A stretch of 38,507 nucleotides of DNA from Acetivibrio cellulolyticus CD2 (GTDB lineage: Bacteria > Bacillota > Clostridia > Acetivibrionales > Acetivibrionaceae), in contig NZ_JH556657.1 in assembly GCF_000179595.2 (NCBI RefSeq), positions 378,339 through 416,845 on the forward strand, in the 5' to 3' direction. This document shows positions 33,357 through 38,507 of this stretch, one piece after another. The notes under the pieces were generated by a model. The model saw only the letters and a list, made by a program, of their open reading frames with translations. It did no database searches and had not been told where the DNA came from. The first letter of the stretch is position 1. Each line of letters opens with the position of its first letter. The position numbers were made by a program, and so were the translations under genes.

Positions 33357-33769
33357 AAACTTTTTAAAAATTCTATGTATTTATTGATAAATTGTGAATA
33401 CAATAATGTCGTAGTAGACAAGAACGTTATATATTTTTAAAGAGATCGAACTGTGCCCCGCACGATCTAGAAAAGAATCATGTTACGGGGCATTAGTGCT
33501 TTTTAGTATTGTATAGTTTAGTTGTTCATATTGTTAAGAAGCATTTCTTCTATATAAATCTTGTATGCTTTTAAGGTGGTTTTATTAAGAGGCATAGGGA
33601 GAATTTGTTCAAACTAATTCTAGTTGATTGTTTTAGTCGTTTAAATAAGGAATGCTAAAAATATAATTTTGATATTTAAAAAGTATATATTTTTTGTTTT
33701 AAAAAAGGATAAAGTGCCGATATATAGAATATATAATTTAAACATAATCATAGCAAGGTGGGGGATTTG
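33357..33769 (+). other. glgC leader region with possible pseudoknot/terminator and SigD-like element
   Basis: About 410 bp without an ORF. TGCCCCG (33454-33460) pairs with CGGGGCA (33486-33492), followed after eight bases by T5, a possible terminator for the response regulator gene. AGATCG (33443-33448) also pairs with CGATCT (33463-33468), and both helices can coexist as an H-type pseudoknot with a 17-nt A-rich third loop. Nearer glgC, TAAA (33700-33703)-N13-CCGATAT (33717-33723) resembles a short-spaced SigD promoter. Confidence 0.5.
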
Positions 33770-35050
33770 ATGCAGAATAAAGAGATTATTGCTTTATTGT
33801 TGGCAGGTGGTCAGGGCAGTAGATTGGGTGTATTGACCAAGAATATAGCAAAACCGGCAGTTTCTTATGGTGGAAAGTATAGAATTATTGATTTTTCTTT
33901 AAGTAATTGTATAAACTCAGATATTGATACTGTAGGTGTACTTACTCAATATCAACCATTAGAACTCAATGCTCATATAGGAATCGGTAAGCCCTGGGAT
34001 ATGGATAGAATTGATGGCGGTGTAACGATACTTTCCCCCTATCTTAAAGCTGAAATGGGAGAATGGTACAAAGGGACTGCAAATGCGGTTTTCCAGAACA
34101 TTCATTATGTTGACAAGCATTCACCGCGATATGTTGTTATATTATCCGGAGACCATATATACAAGATGGACTATTCAAAAATGCTTGATTTCCACAAGGC
34201 GAATAATGCAGATGCCACAATATCAGTAATTAACGTACCTTTTGAAGAAGCTTCAAGATATGGCATAATGAATACTCGAGATAATGGAAAAATCTATGAG
34301 TTCCAGGAGAAACCTGCGAATCCAAAAAGCAATCTTGCTTCAATGGGCGTGTATATATTCACATGGGAAGTCTTGAGAGATTACCTTGTAAGAGATGATC
34401 AGAACCAGGAGTCAGACCACGACTTCGGTAAAAATATTATTCCTATGATGTTAAATGAAGGCAAGAATATGTGGGCGTACAGTTTCAGCGGTTATTGGCG
34501 TGATGTGGGTACAATACAAGCTTTTTGGGAATCTAATATGGACCTTATAAGCAGGGTTCCAGATTTTAATCTTTTTGACCCTGCATGGAAGATATTTACG
34601 CCGAATCCGGTAAAGCCTGCACATTATATAGGCCCGGAAGGCAGTATTAAGAAGGCGATTGTTTCAGAAGGATGTATGATTTATGGGAAAGTTAAGAATT
34701 CTGTTATTTTTCCAGGTGCATTTATTTCTGAGGAAGCTGTTATTGAAGACTCAATAATAATGTCCGATGCTTTCGTAGGAAAGGGTACATATATTAGTCA
34801 GTGTATATTAGGAGAAAAAGTTAAAGTCGGAGACAAAGTTAAGATGGGATTCGGCGAAAATATACAAAATGAATTGAAACCTTCAATTTATGATTCAGGT
34901 ATAACTGTTGTAGGTGACAGGGCTGTTATACCAGATGAGTGCACGATTGGCAAGAATGTAGTAATTGATGTAGGTATTACGAGCGATGAGTTCTGCTCAT
35001 TGAATATTGGATCGGGAAAAAGTGTTTTAAAAGGGGGGGAATGTGAATGA
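33770..35050 (+). CDS. glgC: Glucose-1-phosphate adenylyltransferase
   Basis: Makes ADP-glucose from glucose-1-phosphate and ATP, the regulated step of bacterial glycogen synthesis. 426 aa. The nucleotidyltransferase signature [33 protein letters not shown] (about 8-41), the catalytic-site [17 protein letters not shown] and GYWRDVGTI are followed by a left-handed beta-helix with imperfect hexapeptides (about 290-415). The ATG at 33770 lies six bases after AGGTGGGGG; a GTG at 33758 overlaps that site. The stop overlaps glgD by four bases (ATGA), so the pair are translationally coupled. Confidence 0.95.
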   Translation: MQNKEIIALLLAGGQGSRLGVLTKNIAKPAVSYGGKYRIIDFSLSNCINSDIDTVGVLTQYQPLELNAHIGIGKPWDMDRIDGGVTILSPYLKAEMGEWYKGTANAVFQNIHYVDKHSPRYVVILSGDHIYKMDYSKMLDFHKANNADATISVINVPFEEASRYGIMNTRDNGKIYEFQEKPANPKSNLASMGVYIFTWEVLRDYLVRDDQNQESDHDFGKNIIPMMLNEGKNMWAYSFSGYWRDVGTIQAFWESNMDLISRVPDFNLFDPAWKIFTPNPVKPAHYIGPEGSIKKAIVSEGCMIYGKVKNSVIFPGAFISEEAVIEDSIIMSDAFVGKGTYISQCILGEKVKVGDKVKMGFGENIQNELKPSIYDSGITVVGDRAVIPDECTIGKNVVIDVGITSDEFCSLNIGSGKSVLKGGECE

Positions 35051-36168
35051 AAAGTACAATGGGTATAATTTTGACCGGAGGAAAGAACAACAGGCTGAAA
35101 GAACTTGCAGAAACGCGTTCAAGCACTGCAGTTCCAGTAGCAGGCAAGTATAGGATGATTGATTTTGCATTGTCAAATATGGTCAATTCCGGAATTACCA
35201 ATGTTGGGGTTCTTACTCAGTATAGTTTTCGTTCACTTATGGACCACCTTGGTTCGGGAAAAGAGTGGGATCTTGACAGAAGAAATGATGGACTTTTTAT
35301 ATTTCCGCCTTCTCTGACAGGAGAAAATTCAGGCTGGTATCAGGGAAGTGCTGATGCTATGTTCCACAATATCACATTTCTCAAACGTAGTTTTGAAGAG
35401 TATGTAGTAATAGCGATGGGTAATTGTATTTATAATATGCGTTTTGATGAGATGCTTGAGTACCATTTGGACAGGAATGCAGATATAACAATTGCATACA
35501 GGGATATGTTTGACTTACCTCCGGAAGAGCTGGTGCATCTTGGCGTAATGAGTATGGACGAAAGCGGAAGAGTCGTTGATTTTCAGGAGAAGCATAACGA
35601 ACCTAAATCAACTACATGTTCGATGGGTATATATATATTGAGAAGGGAACTTCTCATTGAACTTTTAGATGAATGTGCTTCTCATGGGAAATACGATTTT
35701 GTTAAGGATATACTTATTAAAAAGCTGGAAAGTCTCAAAATATTCGGATATAGATTTAATGGCTATTGGAGAAATATAAGTACAATAAATGCCTACTATA
35801 GATTAAACATGGAAATGCTAAAGCCCGAGATTAGAAACGAGCTTTTTGAGAGTGAAGGAAAGATATATACAAAGGTTAAGGACGAAGCACCTGCTAAATA
35901 TAATGAGGAGGCTGAAGTCACGAACTCTATTGTAGCTGATGGTTGTATTATTGAAGGAAAGGTAGAGGGATCTGTTCTTTTTAGAGGAGTTACAATCAAA
36001 AAAGGTGTTAATGTTAAGAACTGCATCATTATGCAGGGAACAGTTTTGGAAGAAGACGTTACAATAGAAAATTCCATCCTTGATAAGGGTGTTGTATTAT
36101 CGAAGGGAATAAACTTGAAAGGAACTTCAAAGTTCCCTATAATTGTTGCAAAGAACATTACAGTTTAG
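35047..36168 (+). CDS. glgD: GlgD, ADP-glucose pyrophosphorylase regulatory subunit
   Basis: 373-aa paralogue of GlgC. It keeps the fold ([33 protein letters not shown]) but has lost key catalytic features: the GGxGxRL loop is GGKNNRL, and the GDH motif is MGNCIY. Firmicute GlgD acts with GlgC in a mixed tetramer and raises activity. The C-terminal beta-helix region (about 280-370) has hexapeptide-like repeats ([22 protein letters not shown]). The start overlaps the glgC stop by four bases, with GGGGGGAA just upstream. No glgA or glgB is in the window after it. Confidence 0.94.
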   Translation: MKSTMGIILTGGKNNRLKELAETRSSTAVPVAGKYRMIDFALSNMVNSGITNVGVLTQYSFRSLMDHLGSGKEWDLDRRNDGLFIFPPSLTGENSGWYQGSADAMFHNITFLKRSFEEYVVIAMGNCIYNMRFDEMLEYHLDRNADITIAYRDMFDLPPEELVHLGVMSMDESGRVVDFQEKHNEPKSTTCSMGIYILRRELLIELLDECASHGKYDFVKDILIKKLESLKIFGYRFNGYWRNISTINAYYRLNMEMLKPEIRNELFESEGKIYTKVKDEAPAKYNEEAEVTNSIVADGCIIEGKVEGSVLFRGVTIKKGVNVKNCIIMQGTVLEEDVTIENSILDKGVVLSKGINLKGTSKFPIIVAKNITV

Positions 36169-36297
36169 ATAAAGGATAAAGGAATTGTTGCTTCCAATTA
36201 TTCACAGATGCTATTTCCAATAAATAAGGCTGGAAGTGAAATTATATTGGATAATATAATTCGTTATCCTGGTTTTATATGAAAGAAAGGTTTGTTG

Positions 36298-37182
36298 ATG
36301 ATGGATCAGGCTATTTTAGTTTACAATCCCTTATCGGGAGATAGGAGTATTCAGCAAAAATTAGATCATATAATCAGCAGGTTCCAAAAAAAAGGTATAT
36401 TGCTTCAGCCATTTAGAATTATCGATGATGATCACAATGTACTAAAAACTGTTTTGGAACGAAATGATTATAAGTTTGTTGTTGCATCAGGGGGAGACGG
36501 CACCTTGAACCATATAAGCAATCTTATGCTAAAATCAGGTATTAAAGTTCCTTTGGGTATAATACCATCAGGAACCTGCAATGATTTTGCCGCAATACTC
36601 AATATTCCTTCCGATTTGGACCAAAATATTGATATTATCCTGAAAGGGAAAACTGTTAAAGTTGATGTGGGGTTAATTAATGAGGAAAACTATTTTTTAA
36701 GTTCATGTGCTGGTGGAGTGTTTGTTGAGGTGTCATTTAACACTGATAATGAGCTGAAGAAGAATTTTGGCCCCTTTGCATACTACCTGAAAGCCCTTAG
36801 CGAAGTCGCAAATATGAAGTCTGTAAAATTGACTTTAAAGACTGACAAAGAGACAATTGAAGAAGAGGCCCTTATGTTTGTAATAATAAACGGAAGACAT
36901 GTAGCCGGCTTCAGCAATATTGTTAAGGAAGCTGATTATGCCGATGGGCTTATGGATATAGCTGTTGTAAAGAATTGTAAGCATATTGATTTGGCAAGTA
37001 TATTCTTTAAAGTTCTAAGCAATGAATCGATTAGCAATAAAAATGTAATTACACTAAAAGCAAAGTCTTGTGAAATTTCATCTGATAGGGACATGGTTTT
37101 AAGTGTTGACGGTGAAAAGGGACCTAACTTACCAGTCAAGGTAAGATTTATTAAAAAAGCATTAAAAGTTTTTGCAAAATAA
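36298..37182 (+). CDS. Diacylglycerol/lipid kinase family protein (YegS/DgkB-like)
   Basis: 294 aa, DAGK catalytic family. AILVYNPLSGDRSI opens the domain and VVASGGDGTLNHISN (about 62-76) is the nucleotide-binding GGDGT motif. GIIPSGTCNDFAAILNIP is the second diagnostic block, and ADYADGLMDIAVVKN plus VLSVDGEKGP mark the C-terminal beta domain. It would phosphorylate diacylglycerol or a related lipid at the membrane. I chose the ATG at 36298, seven bases after AAAGAAAGG; TTG codons at 36292 and 36295 and an ATG at 36301 are alternatives. It is separated from glgD by 129 bp and ends at a strong terminator. Confidence 0.88.
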   Translation: MMDQAILVYNPLSGDRSIQQKLDHIISRFQKKGILLQPFRIIDDDHNVLKTVLERNDYKFVVASGGDGTLNHISNLMLKSGIKVPLGIIPSGTCNDFAAILNIPSDLDQNIDIILKGKTVKVDVGLINEENYFLSSCAGGVFVEVSFNTDNELKKNFGPFAYYLKALSEVANMKSVKLTLKTDKETIEEEALMFVIINGRHVAGFSNIVKEADYADGLMDIAVVKNCKHIDLASIFFKVLSNESISNKNVITLKAKSCEISSDRDMVLSVDGEKGPNLPVKVRFIKKALKVFAK

Positions 37183-37195
37183 GTGTTAAAAGTGT

Positions 37196-37242
37196 AAAAA
37201 AATGACACAAGAGAAGTGTACTTTTCTTTGTGTCATTTTTTT
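37196..37242. terminator. Strong terminator after lipid kinase gene
   Basis: About 21 bp of stem: AAAAAAATGACACAA with TTGTGTCATTTTTTT, extended by GAGAAG/CTTTTC-type pairs with one bulge, with a short TGTA loop and T7 at the end. Confidence 0.92.
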
Positions 37243-37333
37243 AATGAATATTCTTTCTTAAAGAGTTATAATTCCATTGACAATCCAATAATAAATGATT
37301 ATAATCTACATTACAAATGATGTATTTGATTTT

Positions 37334-37409
37334 GGGCGATTAACTCAGCTGGTAGAGTGTCATCTTGACGTGGTGAAAGTCGTGGGTTCGAGTCCCTCAT
37401 CGCCCACCA
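37334..37409 (+). tRNA. tRNA-Val (anticodon GAC)
   Basis: 76-nt cloverleaf with encoded CCA. The acceptor GGGCGAT pairs with ATCGCCC, the D stem is ACTC/GAGT, the anticodon stem TCATC/GGTGA, and the anticodon GAC is at 37367-37369 in the loop TTGACGT. The T loop is TTCGAGT. The T stem GTGGG/CCCTC has one U-U mismatch at its second pair. GAC reads GUC and GUU valine codons. Confidence 0.93.
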
Positions 37410-37416
37410 GTAAAAG

Positions 37417-37448
37417 AGTGGTGATTTTATAAATGTTCACCACTTTTA
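37417..37448 (+). terminator. Terminator after tRNA-Val
   Basis: AGTGGTGA (37417-37424) pairs with TCACCACT (37437-37444), followed by TTT and a T-rich stretch. Confidence 0.65.
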
Positions 37449-37463
37449 ATTTTAATTCGGACA

Positions 37464-37506
37464 AATACTAAAACTCTGGTATAGCATTTACCAGGCATTT
37501 AGTATT
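37464..37506 (+). other. Symmetric hairpin between tRNA-Val and the broken gene
   Basis: AATACTAAA (37464-37472) pairs with TTTAGTATT (37498-37506); a symmetric 3x3 internal loop follows, then CTGGTA (37476-37481) with TACCAG (37489-37494). The downstream CTTTTCTATATTTC is T-rich, so it could be a terminator; it could also be a leader element of the broken gene. The remaining 37507-37642 shows nothing else. Confidence 0.5.
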
Positions 37507-37642
37507 CTTTTCTATATTTCTCCTATTAGGATCATAACACAGATTTACAGGAAATATCCAACTTTAATGTAAAGAAGGAAATCTCATTTCATTTGTAGAA
37601 TATTACATAAATCAGAATAGTAAGGAAAGAGGGGGGCTGTAA

Positions 37643-37725
37643 ATGAAAAAACGCCTCACAATAGCGTTTTTGGTAAATGAAGTTGAAGGTGACTACCATG
37701 AAACACTAATGAATGGGGTTTTCAA
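37643..37725 (+). pseudogene. Gene truncated by IS66 insertion (5' end only)
   Basis: ATG at 37643 with a strong AAAGAGGGGGG ribosome site. The 27 native codons (MKKRLTIAFLVNEVEG...NGVF) are followed by the IS66 end, whose GTAA supplies the last codon and a stop at 37727-37729. The KKRLTIAFLVNEVEGDYHETLMNGVF stretch resembles the first strand and helix of a periplasmic-binding-protein/LacI-like sensor domain, as found in some clostridial sensor GGDEF proteins, kinases or regulators. Too little remains to assign a function. The rest should lie beyond the other end of the IS66 element, outside the window. Confidence 0.7.
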
Positions 37726-37817
37726 GTAAGTGCTTCAAAACATACCGTAGTGTAATTAACAACTACTTCTGTTATGCTTTCTGATATAAAACTCATGAAG
37801 TCAGGAGGCATTTTAAA

Positions 37818-38138
37818 ATGGCACAAAGAAAATCCGAGACAATATGGAAGCAGACAATTTTAGATTGTAAAGCCAGTGGCTTATCTGCTAGGCAATGGTG
37901 TGAAAAAAATAATATAAAATTGTCAACCTACAAATATTGGCTTACAAGACTCAATAAGCAAAAGAACTCAGCAACAGATATATGCTGGGCAGAAATGAAA
38001 ATTCCAGAAGAAGTGATAAGGCATCCGGGTTCTGCTTCCATCACAATACGGTATGACAATTTTGTATTGGATATACACGAAAAGACTGATCTTCAGTTGC
38101 TAGCAACAGTGTTAAAAACACTGCGTTCAATATGTTAG
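37818..38138 (+). CDS. tnpA: IS66 TnpA accessory protein
   Basis: 106 aa, IS66 Orf1/TnpA type. A helix-turn-helix-like beginning, RKSETIWKQTILDCKASGLSARQWCEKNNIKLSTYKYWLTRL, is followed by a variable part and an end (SITIRYDNFVLDIHEKTDLQLLATVLKTLRSIC) typical of the family. It probably binds DNA and is needed for transposition, but is not the catalytic protein. AGGAGG lies nine bases before the ATG. The stop overlaps the tnpB start by seven bases (ATG at 38132), suggesting translational coupling. Confidence 0.88.
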   Translation: MAQRKSETIWKQTILDCKASGLSARQWCEKNNIKLSTYKYWLTRLNKQKNSATDICWAEMKIPEEVIRHPGSASITIRYDNFVLDIHEKTDLQLLATVLKTLRSIC

Positions 38139-38481
38139 GCGGATTTACCCAGGGAGCTGAACATATCTACATAGCCTGTAATTCCACAGATTTTCGGAAG
38201 CAGATTGATGGATTGGTGGCGATTGTGAATCTACAGTTTAAACTCGATCCATTTTCAGACAGCTGCGCTTTCATCTTCTGCAATAAAAGAAAAACAGCTA
38301 TTAAAGTTTTGAGATATGATAAAAATGGGTTTATCCTTGCCAGCAAGAAGCTTTTGGAAGGAATGAAGTTTCAATGGCCCAAGAGCCCGTCGGAAGTAAA
38401 GAGATTACATTACAGCAGATGGAATGGCTCTTTCAGAGACTTAATATAGAACAGAAAAGGCACATTATTCTGTCGAAATGA
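38132..38481 (+). pseudogene. tnpB: IS66 TnpB (Orf2) with a single-base frameshift
   Basis: IS66 Orf2 protein: IYIACNSTDFRKQIDGLVAIVNLQFKLDPFSDSCAFIFCNKRKTAIKVLRYDKNGFILASKKLLEGMKFQWP is family-typical. The frame stays open only to a stop at 38447-38449, giving an odd ending (RLHYSRWNGSFRDLI). From 38401 another frame reads EITLQQMEWLFQRLNIEQKRHIILSK to a TGA at 38479-38481, which overlaps the tnpC ATG as in intact IS66 elements. A one-base loss near 38399-38401 (AAA GAG to AAG AG) explains this. No obvious slippery heptamer is present, so mutation or sequencing error is more likely than programmed frameshifting. Confidence 0.82.
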
Positions 38482-38507
38482 GTGCCGAAAAACCTGTTAT
38501 TAGGGTG
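38478..38507 (+). CDS. tnpC: IS66 TnpC transposase, first codons only
   Basis: The ATG at 38478 overlaps the restored tnpB stop (ATGA). Ten codons (MSAEKPVIRV) are visible before the window ends. Identity as the IS66 DDE transposase rests on position and gene order, not on the visible residues. Confidence 0.55.
   Translation, partial: MSAEKPVIRV

Larger units (their letters stand above)
37726..38507 (+). mobile_element. IS66-family element, cut by right window edge
   Basis: It begins with GTAAGTGCTTC at 37726, the GTAAG-type terminus usual for IS66 elements, and encodes tnpA, tnpB and the start of tnpC in the standard order with overlapping ends. If the family's 8-bp duplication applies, 37718-37725 (GTTTTCAA) should reappear after the other end. 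It interrupts the gene starting at 37643. Confidence 0.88.

Noticed and set aside
37334-37409. tRNA-Val as an integration site of a genomic island
   Set aside because: No repeated 3' tRNA fragment and no integrase gene in the window; the neighbouring element is an IS66 transposon.
38399-38410. Programmed frameshift in tnpB
   Set aside because: No A7 or X-XXY-YYZ slippery site; a one-base deletion explains the break more simply.
1-38507. CRISPR array, prophage or defence system
   Set aside because: No regularly spaced repeats, cas genes, phage structural genes or restriction genes were seen.

Overview
The window looks like chromosome from an anaerobic, low-GC, cellulosome-forming member of the Clostridia (clostridial cluster III: Ruminiclostridium/Acetivibrio-like). 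This is inferred from two secreted polysaccharide-degrading enzymes with type I dockerin repeats, a Re-type citrate synthase, AT-rich intergenic DNA, strong AGGAGG-type ribosome sites, and frequent GTG/TTG starts. No species can be named from sequence alone.

Layout. 1-656 is the right part of an IS4-clan insertion sequence (frameshifted transposase). A CBM22-GH10-dockerin xylanase follows, then a patatin-like lipase, threonine synthase and a CheY protein. On the minus strand lie a Gfo/Idh/MocA oxidoreductase and an HMA-like protein without CxxC. Next come an HD-GYP response regulator and the threonine-branch operon (ACT protein, hom, aspartokinase). 13133-17180 holds late cobalamin assembly genes (cbiB, cobU, cobS, cobC) interrupted by a CPBP membrane protease gene, followed by an ECF S component and a metallo-beta-lactamase-fold hydrolase. 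A chemoreceptor lies on the minus strand. 20310-22058 is a complete second copy of the IS, with 12-bp target duplications. It has landed between an operator-bearing promoter and a Re-citrate synthase/GntR gene pair. A dockerin-bearing PL11 rhamnogalacturonan lyase (minus strand) follows, then an RNA-modification cluster (RsmF-like, RsuA-like, methyltransferase). Next are a cytoplasmic CBM25 protein with a histone-H1-like basic tail, a 47-aa ORF, an AraC-type response regulator, glgC-glgD, a lipid kinase and tRNA-Val(GAC). The right end is an IS66-family element that has cut off a gene after codon 27.

How parts fit. thrC, hom and the aspartokinase cover much of threonine synthesis. cbiB-cobU-cobS-cobC complete the cobalamin nucleotide loop. 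glgC/glgD make ADP-glucose for glycogen, and the starch-binding CBM25 protein just upstream suggests a glycogen-granule function. The xylanase and the lyase would be exported and docked on a scaffoldin.

Most interesting observations: (1) both IS4-clan copies sit 26-29 bp upstream of start codons in the same orientation; (2) the IS has an inverted repeat placed so that read-through transcripts, but not self-initiated ones, would hide the transposase ribosome site; (3) a perfect 24-bp palindrome overlaps the promoter now separated by the IS from the citrate synthase-GntR operon; (4) the CBM25/H1-tail protein; (5) a possible H-type pseudoknot upstream of glgC. No CRISPR array, rRNA or prophage was seen.
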